DNA from: Defluviitaleaceae bacterium | GTDB taxonomy: Bacteria; Bacillota; Clostridia; Lachnospirales; WRAX01 | Length of the DNA: 37,757 bases | Assembly: GCA_009779935.1 (NCBI GenBank) | Contig: WRAX01000001.1 | Coordinates: 1 to 37,757 of the forward strand | Direction of reading: 5' to 3' | Shown here: positions 7,953 through 15,524 of the stretch, piece by piece | Position numbering within the stretch: position 1 is the stretch's first letter | How the letters are laid out: each line of letters starts with the position of its first letter | Position numbers and translations under genes: made by a program | Notes under the pieces: generated by a model | What the model was told of the DNA's origin: nothing | The model's database searches: none | Seen by the model: the letters and a program-made list of their open reading frames with translations, nothing else

Positions 7953-8423
7953 TTATCTCAAAGTAGAATGTATACGAAACCCTATATCCTGTTGAGAAAA
8001 TCCAGTAGGGCTGTATATCAGCACCAAATCACTACTTCCAAAACGCACTTCAAATTCTACCGTTCCTGTAATTCGCCCATTTGGTGCTACCGACCTTGAA
8101 CGAATATCATTATCGTTTACAAGTCTTATTGTGGGTCTTAATATCCCACCATCTCTTGTTTGCAATGTAAATTGTGATGACCTAAATGTTGTGTTTGATG
8201 ACGAGGTGTTTGTAATTTCGATTTCGAGAAGCAAGTATTTGTTCTCCTGCCCCAACATAATCCCATCAAGTGAATATCCCAAAATTTGTGTCAAGGTTAC
8301 GTTTTCATTTCTCAATGTAGCCCTTTCACCAATTTCAAAATATTCTCGCTCTTGGTCGGTATCGCACCCTACAAACACAAAACACAGAACCACAAAAAGC
8401 GATATACCCAACACTTTTCTCAT
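7953..8423 (-). CDS. DUF4352-family lipoprotein
   Basis: 156 residues from ATG 8423 (RBS GGGGGA, preferred to the in-frame TTG two codons upstream). The N-terminus is a lipoprotein signal: a basic MRK, a hydrophobic stretch and the lipobox FVGC, so the protein is anchored outside the membrane. The mature part has the immunoglobulin-like DUF4352 pattern: an early GERATLRNENVTLTQI strand, then YLLLEIEITNTSSSNTTF and a C-terminal IRSRSVAPNGRITGTVEFEV. The start lies only about 17 bases after the SLH gene stop, so the two are co-transcribed. The same fold forms the C-terminus of the SLH protein. Ligand unknown; such domains are usually structural or regulatory surface modules. Confidence 0.82.
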   Translation of the reverse strand: MRKVLGISLFVVLCFVFVGCDTDQEREYFEIGERATLRNENVTLTQILGYSLDGIMLGQENKYLLLEIEITNTSSSNTTFRSSQFTLQTRDGGILRPTIRLVNDNDIRSRSVAPNGRITGTVEFEVRFGSSDLVLIYSPTGFSQQDIGFRIHSTLR

Positions 8424-8440
8424 ATTCAATCCCCCTTTGA

Positions 8441-9919
8441 TTATCTAGGTGTAAAACTATATTCAGCACCGCCAGCAAGCCTGAAAATAAGCGGTCTGCC
8501 GCTTCGTATTACTTCATTCGGGATTTCAAAAGCTATAATTCCTGTCCGTGTTGCGAGGGGGGCTATGCTACCACGCAAATCACCTGGATGACCTGCAAGA
8601 GGTATAGGGTTATAGCGAACGTTGCCATCAAATAACATTTTTGGATAGAAAGAACTGATAAAATGAGCAGAATTTGTGCCTGTATTCCTTACAGATACGT
8701 CCAAAATAACCCATTGACTTCCTGTTCTAGCTGTATATCTTGCAGTGCGACCGCCAATTTCGGTAACAATAACATCTGTTACTTCAATTGACCGAATAGT
8801 TACATCAAAAGGCGGGCTAGAATTTTGAAGAGTTCTTGGTAGGGAAGGTGTTGGCAAGTGCATGGGCAAATCATCATATGCAACATTCTCTACCACAAGT
8901 TGACGTGCGGCTCCATCTCGGCGATTCGTAAAAGTTCCCGTTTTAAGGTTGTCGTTATTCTCGCTTCTGTCAGTGCTAACATAGTTGTAAATATGGTCGG
9001 TTCTGAGAAGAGTAGTCCACCCCACACTAATATGCGACACAAACACATTATTTCTATTCGCAACAGTTATCACGTCATCTACGAATTGAACAACAAGAGA
9101 TGGAAAATCACTACGCCTGAAATGTGGGCCGCTAAATGTAACAGAAATACTTAATCTAGTTTCATTAGGAGGCATTTTAGTGAACCAAATTCTCCTTACA
9201 CCTTCCATATCTTGATACATTTCTGTCAATTCAATAATTGCGGCTTCAAGGCGATAAGCTAATGGCTGTTGAGTGTCCATCAAGTCAATGATAGCCATAT
9301 TATACAATCGCAGGAATGTGATAATACTCTGCTCTCTCGTAAATGGATTTTGTGGCGAAAACATATTGTTGCCTGTGCCGCTCATAAGCCCTGCGGCGTA
9401 CACCCGCCCAATGCTTGATAAAGCCCAATCGGACGCAATATCATTATCAGCAAAAGGTGGGCTATCGGTTGGGAAGGGTTGCCCGATAGCGTCCGACAAT
9501 CTCGACAGCATAACCGCCGCTTGTTCACGGGTTAATTCGCCGTCTGGGTTAAACATATTTTCGCCCACGCCAGTTACAACTCCCAGATATGCCATCTTTT
9601 GTACATTCACATCATCAGTATCTGCAAATGTAACCCTGCCTGTTATCTCGCCCTGCACTCTTTCATATACAGCAACCGCAAGCGTTGTAAACTCTGCTCT
9701 TGTGGTGGGTTGGGTGTATAGAGATTGTAGATGTTGGGGTACTAGCCCTGTGGTGATTGCTTCTGCAATTCCTTCATGCGCCCACTCGCTTGCAGATGAT
9801 AGGTCTGCTGCGTGTGCGGTATGTACAGGAATAATGGCTAATACACACAAAAGAGCCACCAAAAGCGATAGAGCTTTTCTGGGGATTTTACCTTGTTTAA
9901 TGCCTTCATTTCGTTTCAT
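8441..9919 (-). CDS. S-layer-homology surface protein with C-terminal DUF4352-like domain
   Basis: 492 residues. A signal peptide (ALSLLVALLCVLAIIPVHTAHA) is followed by three SLH repeats at about 40-215: EWAHEGIAEAITTGLVP..., ...MAYLGVVTGVGENMFNPDG with LTREQAAVMLSRL, and WALSSIGRVYAAGLMSGTGN with FTREQSIITFLRLY. These bind secondary cell-wall polymer and anchor the protein to the peptidoglycan. The middle (about 225-340) has no recognised domain. The C-terminal 120 residues match DUF4352 (QWVILDVSVRNTGTNSAHF, GSIAPLATRTGIIAFEI). The RBS AAGGAG is well placed. It is the first gene of the element's cargo operon and lies divergent from an XRE regulator across an inverted-repeat operator. Confidence 0.88.
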   Translation of the reverse strand: MKRNEGIKQGKIPRKALSLLVALLCVLAIIPVHTAHAADLSSASEWAHEGIAEAITTGLVPQHLQSLYTQPTTRAEFTTLAVAVYERVQGEITGRVTFADTDDVNVQKMAYLGVVTGVGENMFNPDGELTREQAAVMLSRLSDAIGQPFPTDSPPFADNDIASDWALSSIGRVYAAGLMSGTGNNMFSPQNPFTREQSIITFLRLYNMAIIDLMDTQQPLAYRLEAAIIELTEMYQDMEGVRRIWFTKMPPNETRLSISVTFSGPHFRRSDFPSLVVQFVDDVITVANRNNVFVSHISVGWTTLLRTDHIYNYVSTDRSENNDNLKTGTFTNRRDGAARQLVVENVAYDDLPMHLPTPSLPRTLQNSSPPFDVTIRSIEVTDVIVTEIGGRTARYTARTGSQWVILDVSVRNTGTNSAHFISSFYPKMLFDGNVRYNPIPLAGHPGDLRGSIAPLATRTGIIAFEIPNEVIRSGRPLIFRLAGGAEYSFTPR

Positions 9920-9959
9920 ATTCTCGCTCCTTAAATGAATTATTTTCGTTACACGCCCT

Positions 9960-9988
9960 ATTGTAACACATGGATTTTGTTTTGTCTA
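9960..9988 (-). promoter_or_regulatory. Promoter of the SLH cargo operon
   Basis: On the minus strand, the -35 TAGACA (9983-9988) and the -10 TACAAT (9960-9965) have a 17-base spacer. The -35 is embedded in the inverted repeat 9981-10002, a typical site for repression. Confidence 0.6.
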
Positions 9989-10002
9989 CCCTCATAGACA
10001 AA
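9981..10002. promoter_or_regulatory. Inverted-repeat operator between the SLH operon and the XRE regulator
   Basis: TTTGTCTA (9981-9988) and TAGACAAA (9995-10002) form a perfect 8-bp palindrome with a 6-base spacer. It overlaps the -35 of the SLH promoter and lies about 40 bases before the divergent XRE gene, which is its most likely ligand. Confidence 0.6.
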
Positions 10003-10043
10003 TATTTTCAAAATCTTTGGTATTCTTATTAGGGGTGTCTGCG

Positions 10044-10295
10044 ATGGTAGAATTTAATAAACTTGCCGCTGGCGTGGTCATTAGACGATTACGAAAAGAA
10101 CGCAAATTATCACAAGAAGTTTTTAGCGGCTTAGCTGGCATGGCGAGAAGCCACTTGGCAATGATAGAGGTCGGTACAAAACAACCAAACTTTGAAACGA
10201 TATGGCGTATTTCTAACACTTTCGAGATGTCCCCGCATAAATTGGTTAAACTTATCGAAGAAGAAGCAAGGGATGATTGTGAAGAAAGGCGGTGA
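10044..10295 (+). CDS. XRE-family transcriptional regulator (short, HTH only)
   Basis: 83 residues from ATG 10044, chosen for the RBS AGGGG seven bases upstream; a GTG nine codons earlier lacks one. Almost the whole protein is an XRE/Cro HTH: VIRRLRKERKLSQEVFSGLA, MARSHLAMIEVGTKQPNFET and IWRISNTFEMSPHKLVKLIE. It has no effector domain. It is divergent from the SLH/DUF4352 operon and probably acts on the palindrome at 9981-10002. The next gene, a four-cysteine mini-protein, starts four bases after its stop and is probably co-expressed. Whether it represses or activates the surface operon cannot be read from the sequence. Confidence 0.85.
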   Translation: MVEFNKLAAGVVIRRLRKERKLSQEVFSGLAGMARSHLAMIEVGTKQPNFETIWRISNTFEMSPHKLVKLIEEEARDDCEERR

Positions 10296-10299
10296 TGGT

Positions 10300-10473
10300 T
10301 TGAAAAATATTCTTGGTGAAATTGAAGCCCCATTTGAAAATGAAATGTGTCCAGTTTGCGATAGTGTTACCGAAAATCGTGATATTGCTGGGAGTTACTG
10401 TACAGACCCAGATTGTGAGCTTTACGAAATGACAACATTTAGATGGAAAGCCCTGCAAGCAAAGAAGGATTAG
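10300..10473 (+). CDS. Four-cysteine zinc-ribbon mini-protein
   Basis: 57 residues from TTG 10300, with AGGCGG seven bases upstream; an ATG at 10273 is the alternative, but it would overlap the XRE gene and lacks a spaced RBS. The core is CPVCDSVTENRDIAGSYC followed by TDPDC, giving a CxxC...CxxxxC metal-binding knuckle. The remainder is charged (FRWKALQAKKD end). No family is recognised. The tight spacing behind the XRE regulator suggests a partner in regulation or simply co-transcription. Confidence 0.55.
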   Translation: MKNILGEIEAPFENEMCPVCDSVTENRDIAGSYCTDPDCELYEMTTFRWKALQAKKD

Positions 10474-10563
10474 CGTCAACTGAATTATTGCAAATGACAG
10501 ACGGGCTACCCATTGCGAGTATCCCGTTTTTGTCACTCGATATTGCATTTTAGATGTTTTGCA

Positions 10564-10812
10564 TTATATTTCCAACTCCTTTGCTTTTTCTACAAACATC
10601 TCAACATCCATGCCAAGTCCAAGTGCTATTTTGTGAGCCAAATTGCTCTCAATCCTTTCAAGTCTTTCTTGAAGTTTTGGAAACTTTGCACGCACTTTCT
10701 TTATCAAGCTGTAACACATTAACAAACGAACTCTCTTTGATGGAAAATTAATCCATAAAATAGGAGTATATCCCCCGCAGTCTTTTTCCTGTTGCACTTC
10801 ATTTTTATCCAT
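10564..10812 (-). CDS. Small hypothetical protein of the element
   Basis: 82 residues from ATG 10812. An ideal GGAGG sits six bases upstream, and the in-frame ATG six codons earlier would place that RBS inside the gene. The sequence has an N-terminal patch with GGYTPILWINFPSKRVRL and a helical, basic and Leu-rich second half (KKVRAKFPKLQERLERIESN, KIALGLGMDVEMFVEKAKEL). There are no known motifs, signal peptide or membrane segment. A possible promoter (TTGAGA, 17 bases, TTACAA) lies upstream on the minus strand around 10853-10881. The function is unknown; a nucleic-acid-binding or adaptor role would be only a guess. Confidence 0.55.
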   Translation of the reverse strand: MDKNEVQQEKDCGGYTPILWINFPSKRVRLLMCYSLIKKVRAKFPKLQERLERIESNLAHKIALGLGMDVEMFVEKAKELEI

Positions 10813-11028
10813 TTTTACCTCCTCAATCATTTTAGTTTAGTTGGAATAAGTTTTGTAACCTTGTAATACTGTAAATCTCAATGTTACTACAAATCCTTTT
10901 TAGCTAAATAAGTTTATACAAAAGGGTTTACAAGATTACGTGGTTAGAATATTGCCTGTAAGTCCAGTAAAATAGCAACTTGATTTGTAATGCGGGTGAC
11001 AACTTGCAAGAAATTTCAAAAGTCACAG

Positions 11029-12396
11029 TTAGGTTGTGCTTAGTGATGGTTGTGTGTACGAGTTAGTATGTGGCGGCTTTCCTGTGAGGCATTTCGATTC
11101 TGAAACGCTGCCCACATCTACTTCTTTGGAGAATGGGGATTTGCAAGTCGGGAAGGTTATTTTTTCCGTGTTCCCTGTATAAGAAGCAACTGGTAATGGG
11201 CGGCGTGTCATGATTTTTTCGCTACCACCATTAAATTTGACTCGAACCGACTTCATCTCTGGGATTCCAGCCTTCGTCAATGCCTTTGAAAGTTGGGTGA
11301 CAGAATAATTGCGGAGCAATGAAGCGTGGGCTTTTTTCAACTCAGAAACAGTCATATATTTCCAAACTAAATCACCATCTTCAGCCATTGCGATTAGGTC
11401 AAGGACTTCATCCAATGCTTTGACTGGTTTTTCGTGCTTAGTGTTACGTTAAGCTAAATTTGATTGTTCGTCTTTGGTTAGGCGGAATGATTGTAATCCG
11501 TCACGTTTGACAATATCAGCAACTTGCGCCCACAACTGCAAAACTTCATTAGGATTATTTTGCCAGTCCAAAACTTTCTCAAGTTTAATCTTCACGACTG
11601 GCACAGTCCAGAATCGCCTGTTGCCAGTTTCATCCAAAAGATAGCGTGGGTCATTGCAACTGGCACAAAAGCTGGTTTTGCGGGCAATACTTAAATATGT
11701 CCTGCCATACGGTTTTCTAAATTTATCAATTTGCCTTGTTAGAAACGCTTTCAGGTGGTCTACGTTAGAGCGCATGGTTGAGCCGATTTCACCAAGTTCA
11801 CAAATCCAGACGCTGGTAGCCTGAATGACGCTATCTTTATTGTCGGGATTTATTGACTCACCCTCTAAGAAAAAGTCGTCACTCATAGCAAGTGTACGCA
11901 AAGCCGAAGTCTTGCCCAACCCTTGCGGTCCTACGAGGTTAAGCACTCCGTCCGCTCCAAATGCTCGAATACCTTCGCTAGATGATTCTGTGTTATTGGC
12001 AAGAGCGTAACATTGCATCAACCATTTTTTGATGAGTGTTTGACTTAACTTATCATTTGAATCAATGCAAAAAATGTCATAAACTTCATTGATTCTATCT
12101 TTTTCATCCCATACTACGCTGCGAATCAAATCGAGTACAGGGTTAAACTGGTTTTCCAAAGCCACATTAGCCAAATGCCCTGCTATGTCGCTGTCGGAAA
12201 AGTCCTTGACGCTTGAGAGCTTCAAATTCTGCTTAACATAAACAGGTAGCTGGCTTTCGGAGTGTTCATCCGTGATAAAGTTTGGTAGCCCAGTAATGGC
12301 AATTTTATTTGAAATTACGTTGTATTTTATCACAACGTTAAGTCTTTTAAGTGTATCACGCATAACTCTTGTTGTTAAATATTTCTTATCAGCCAC
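11029..12396 (-). pseudogene. VapE-family (virulence-associated E) helicase gene interrupted by an in-frame TAA
   Basis: The GTG start at 12396 has the RBS AAAGGAGG. The first 315 residues are a VapE/VirE-type P-loop ATPase: Walker A VGPQGLGKTSALRTLA, Walker B-like SVWICELGEIGS, and the block TSFCASCNDPRYLLDETGNR with RRFWTVPV typical of phage-satellite replication proteins. A TAA then interrupts ...DEQSNLA, and the same frame continues at once with RNTKHEKPVKALDEVLDLIA and an intact helical C-terminal domain ending at 11029. No shift in frame is needed, so this is a single nonsense change. The protein would initiate element replication. The last 35 residues are low-complexity and may also be altered. 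The N-terminal part could still be made as a truncated ATPase. Confidence 0.8.
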
Positions 12397-12543
12397 ATAA
12401 TTCCTCCTTTGTTCTAAAATTGCTTGATTTCTTGATTTTGCAGGTTGCTTTCTGGTGGAGGTTGCGGTATAATTGAATTGTTAGTGATGGTTTCAACCTC
12501 TCCCCCCTCCGCTCGCAACGGAAGGGGCTTTTTGTTTTATTGC
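12397..12543. other. Gene-free gap with a hairpin
   Basis: A hairpin (CCCCTCCG, loop CTCGCAA, CGGAAGGGG at about 12503-12527) is followed on the plus strand by CTTTTTGTTTT. This resembles a terminator pointing rightward, although no plus-strand gene ends here. Nothing else is seen. Confidence 0.4.
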
Positions 12544-12732
12544 TCATTCAGCCGCACCCTCACCACTTTCTAAATACTGTAAAAATACATCCAAATTAAC
12601 GTAACGTCTTGTACCAATCTTAATGCTGCTCACGCGATTTTCGTCGAAAATTCTCCTAATTGCCCTAGCTGGCAGTATCTGCATCGCTATCAATTGCGGC
12701 AGAGTAACCATTTTCGGTTTATTGTTTGTCAC
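12544..12732 (-). CDS. Excisionase-like small HTH protein
   Basis: 62 residues from GTG 12732 (GAGGTG seven bases upstream). The fold is a MerR-like winged helix as in Xis/HTH_17 proteins: MVTLPQLIAMQILPARAIRR, then IFDENRVSSIKIGTRRYVN and LDVFLQYLESG. The order 'helix-turn-helix, then IkiG.RryVn.dvf..yL' is the usual excisionase signature. It overlaps the preceding small gene by 14 bases. Its position between the replication gene and the repressor fits a role in excision or in controlling early element genes. It is transcribed from the minus promoter at 12976-13004. Confidence 0.75.
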   Translation of the reverse strand: MTNNKPKMVTLPQLIAMQILPARAIRRIFDENRVSSIKIGTRRYVNLDVFLQYLESGEGAAE

Positions 12733-12880
12733 TCCCTTGCACCTCACTTTCTGAAACACCCAACTTTTGCTTGGCTTTCTTTTCCCAATATCTCTTGTTG
12801 TATTCCGCCTTTTTCTCTTTATTCCTCGCTCTCCATAACTTTTGGTAACTTCGTTGTAGCTCTTTAGCTTGTTCGGTCAT
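12719..12880 (-). CDS. Small basic coiled protein, conserved type in Clostridial elements
   Basis: 53 residues, from the ATG at 12880 to the TAA at 12719. The sequence is strongly charged: MTEQAKELQRSYQKLWRARN followed by KEKKAEYNKRYWEKKAKQKL and a short acidic tail. The pattern with YNKRYWEKK is seen in many small phage and element proteins of unknown role. GGAG lies about 11 bases upstream. It overlaps the excisionase-like gene by 14 bases, giving a coupled pair as the first genes of the leftward element operon. Amphipathic helix formation is likely; DNA binding is possible. No function can be assigned. Confidence 0.65.
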   Translation of the reverse strand: MTEQAKELQRSYQKLWRARNKEKKAEYNKRYWEKKAKQKLGVSESEVQGSDKQ

Positions 12881-12918
12881 TGCTCAATCATCTCCTCAAT
12901 ATTTTTTTGAAAAAGGCA

Positions 12919-12947
12919 TTGACTTCTTCTTATTCTTGCTGTATAAT
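12919..12947 (+). promoter_or_regulatory. Rightward promoter of the repressor-integrase operon
   Basis: TTGACT (12919-12924), a 17-base spacer, then a perfect TATAAT (12942-12947). The start site would be near 12954, about 130 bases before the repressor ATG. It faces the leftward promoter at 12976-13004. Confidence 0.75.
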
Positions 12948-12975
12948 GTTGTCATAGCCTTTTGCTTTTTCATTT

Positions 12976-13004
12976 ATTATAACATAGATTTAACCCCCAT
13001 ACAA
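12976..13004 (-). promoter_or_regulatory. Leftward promoter of the excisionase-vapE operon
   Basis: On the minus strand, TTGTAT (12999-13004), a 17-base spacer and TATAAT (12976-12981). A small palindrome, CCCAT-ACA-ATGGG (12996-13008), covers the -35 and could be a repressor site. Transcripts from here run across the rightward promoter. Confidence 0.65.
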
Positions 13005-13083
13005 TGGGATAATCACGGCAAAAATTAAAAATATTAATAACTTAAATTGCTGTGTAACGTAAATTAATGAAGGATGGTATCTT

Positions 13084-13893
13084 ATGAAAAAAACAATGAA
13101 AAACGAAAAGTCAACGAGAGAAATTTTTTCATTACGAGTAAAGGAGAAAATGAAACTTTGCGGATTATCACGGAAAGCTCTTTCGGGTAAATTCGGTGAG
13201 GAAAATGGTATTCCCAATGTTCCTGTTGATAGAATAAACAAATGGATAAGCCCTAAAGGTCAAATGCCCAAGACACTTGATTTGTTAGTTGAACTTGCAA
13301 AAATACTTAATACAAATATTGATTATTTATGTGGACTTTCAGAAATTTCAACACCTGACGTACTAGATGCTGAAATAGAAAATCAATTGGGGCTTAGTCA
13401 AGATTCAATTGGGGCTTTGAGGATGGATTATCAATTTGCCAAAGAGGGCATCCACAAGAAGAATATGGAACACCGTGAGTTTATTTCTTTAACAAAAATA
13501 CGCACACTAAATGCTTTGATTGAAGGCAGGCTTGGTTTGGGCTATGGTTTGCTGATGGATATAGCGTACTTCCTTCTAACGCCCGCAGATGATAATACTG
13601 AGGTAGCTTTTTATGCTTACACACAGCCATCAAATGAAGATTATGCAAATCCAGATTTCAAGACCGCTGTTGACTTCCACGTCACCTCTCAAGAGGACAT
13701 AACATATATATACCTCTCAAAAATACAAAGAAAGCTTATTGCGTTAAAGAAAGGGCTGGTTATAGATGCGAAGGACGTAGAATTTTTAAGGCTTCATAAG
13801 AATCTTAAAGACAATATGGCTAAATTAAACAAGCAGCTCTATAGCGAACTATTGAGAGAACAGGGGGATACTGATAATGACAACCAAAACTAA
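13084..13893 (+). CDS. Element repressor, XRE-family HTH with unknown C-terminal domain
   Basis: 269 residues, RBS AAGGATGG. Residues 14-85 form an XRE-type HTH (LRVKEKMKLCGLSRKALSGK, VDRINKWISPKGQMPKTLDL, LVELAKILNTNIDYLCGLSE), with the 'NidYLcG.s' end common in Clostridial phage regulators. The C-terminal 180 residues are helical and not recognised; there is no peptidase Ser-Lys dyad, so it is not a LexA-like repressor. It overlaps the integrase start by 17 bases, so both are translated from one transcript. Facing promoters at 12919-13004 suggest that it controls the switch between integration and excision/replication. Confidence 0.82.
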   Translation: MKKTMKNEKSTREIFSLRVKEKMKLCGLSRKALSGKFGEENGIPNVPVDRINKWISPKGQMPKTLDLLVELAKILNTNIDYLCGLSEISTPDVLDAEIENQLGLSQDSIGALRMDYQFAKEGIHKKNMEHREFISLTKIRTLNALIEGRLGLGYGLLMDIAYFLLTPADDNTEVAFYAYTQPSNEDYANPDFKTAVDFHVTSQEDITYIYLSKIQRKLIALKKGLVIDAKDVEFLRLHKNLKDNMAKLNKQLYSELLREQGDTDNDNQN

Positions 13894-15342
13894 AAACGGC
13901 TTGCCGTCAGGTGTGTCAGTTATGCCTAATCGTGAGGGGCTTTATCGATTGCGTGTTCAAGTGCGGGGTAAATCCCATGTTGATTATTGCCGCCCAGCTG
14001 AAACGGGCAAAAAACGGTTACAAAGTGAGCTACAAAAGGCTATTGACGCTTTTCGTGAGCGTGTGGAGCTTGGCACACTTAAAAGTGGCGATATTAACGA
14101 TAAAAGCACATTTTCAGAGGCTGTTGCGTGGTTTATGGAAATCCGCAAGCTCGATACCAGGGAAAGTACCCAAATGTCAGATAAATTCAACTTTGAACAT
14201 TACCTCATTCCTCGTATTGGCAATTACAAATTGCGTGAGATAACAAGCCCTATGATTACAAAGCTACTTGCAGAATTACGTGAAAAAGGCGGTGGGGGTG
14301 GTCGGGCGACATATGCGGCAAAGCCTGAATTTGTGAAGCTTGTGTATGAGCAAAAACCCGCTCGAACGGCTGGGGGTTTTAATCTTGTTGCTCGTGAGCT
14401 TGGGATAGGCGTTGATAATACTTTTGTACGTATTCGTCAAGGCAGAAATTGTGAAAAGCATATTGCTGAAAAAGTGGCTAAGCATTACGGTCTTACGTTG
14501 TCTGCGGCATTTGATAAAAAGATCGACGTTAAGCCTTTGGCGGCTTCCTTTGTTTCAAAAATCACCTATACAATGTCTGCTCTGTTTACGGCTTGCGTCA
14601 AAATGGGGTATTGGCACAAAACCCTGTTGCGAATGCCTCAAAGCCACGGGTTGGCGAAAAAGATACACCGCCATATCTTGACAATACACAGATACCAATA
14701 TTTCTTGATGCGCTTGCAGAGCTTGATGTAGACAATTCAATCAAAGTTGCAATAACGCTAATGTTACAGCTTGGTTTGCGTTCGGGTGAAGCACGGGGCT
14801 TGCGGTGGGTGGACATTGATTTTCTTGATGGTGTTGTACATATCGAAAAGAATGTTGGTGAAACCTTCAATGGGCTTGCATTGACCGAGCTTAAAACAAA
14901 GCGTTCACGTCGGAAGCTGCCATTATCGCCAGCCTTGCGTGATATTCTGATAGAGCACAAAAACTTTTTGGAAGAACAATCAAAAGTTCTCGGCTCAATG
15001 TGGGAAGATAGCGGGGTTGTATGTCCAAATGTCACAGGCGGGTTAATGGCAAAGTCTACCCCCAGCAAAGCAATAAAGCGTATCTTGAACGCAAGAAAGA
15101 GCTTGCCCCGTGGACTTCACCCCCATAGTATGCGGCACAGCTTTGTAAGTTTGCTAATTGCAAGTGGTGTTGATGTTGTGGCTGTTGCGGGTTTGGCTGG
15201 TGATAGTGTGCCGATAATTGCAAAAACCTACGCCCACAGTTTTCAAGAACGTGAAGCGGCAGCTATGGATATTGTCGGGACAACCTTTGCGCAGTTGGCA
15301 AGCAATCAAGCCCCCTTAAAACTTGCTGTCATAGAAGGATAA
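13877..15342 (+). pseudogene. Tyrosine recombinase (integrase), frameshifted in a G run
   Basis: Two overlapping frames join into one integrase of about 488 residues if one G is added to the GGGG at 14605-14608. The first frame ends its true sequence at ...LFTACVKMG, and the second continues VLAQNPVANASKPRV. Domains: an AP2-like arm-binding N-terminus (about 10-60), a SAM-like core-binding domain (about 77-244) with an unusual HTH-like insertion at about 139-214, and a catalytic domain with LRSGEARGL (Arg), LKTKRSRRKLPL (Lys), LHPHSMRHSF (His-x-x-Arg) and KTYAHSF (Tyr nucleophile). All catalytic residues are kept in the second frame. It lies about 180 bases from the attachment core, as expected. 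The frameshift may be a real inactivation or a homopolymer sequencing error. Confidence 0.85.
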
Positions 15343-15347
15343 AAAAT

Positions 15348-15380
15348 AAGCCCTTGCCTATTAAAAAAGCAGGGGCTTTT
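15348..15380 (+). terminator. Terminator after the integrase
   Basis: AAGCCCTTGC (15348-15357) and GCAGGGGCTTTT (15369-15380) form a stem with an 11-base loop and end in a T run, starting five bases after the integrase stop. Confidence 0.7.
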
Positions 15381-15405
15381 GTAGCCAACTTTGTAACCAA
15401 CTTTT
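15380..15405 (+). repeat. Right arm-type repeat of the integrative element
   Basis: TGTAGCCAACTTTGTAACCA followed by ACTTTT; in the same orientation as the left copy at 5909-5933, with the half-units exchanged. An inverted half-unit (TGTTGGTTACAT) follows at 15424-15435. The three together look like integrase arm sites next to the core at 15529. Confidence 0.6.
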
Positions 15406-15524
15406 TATGAAAACTGGTGAAAATGTTGGTTACATGGTGTAATGAAATGAAATCATTAGTGATTGTAAAGTTAGATATTATGCGAATTTGCGAAACATCT
15501 TGAAAAACGGTGCAGTATATAATC

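Noticed and set aside
9273-9938. 221-codon plus-strand frame opposite the SLH gene
   Set aside because: Shadow of the SLH repeats; no RBS or domain.
11416-11451. Stop-codon recoding in vapE
   Set aside because: The stop is TAA, not TGA or TAG, and no recoding element is evident. Nonsense mutation is simpler.
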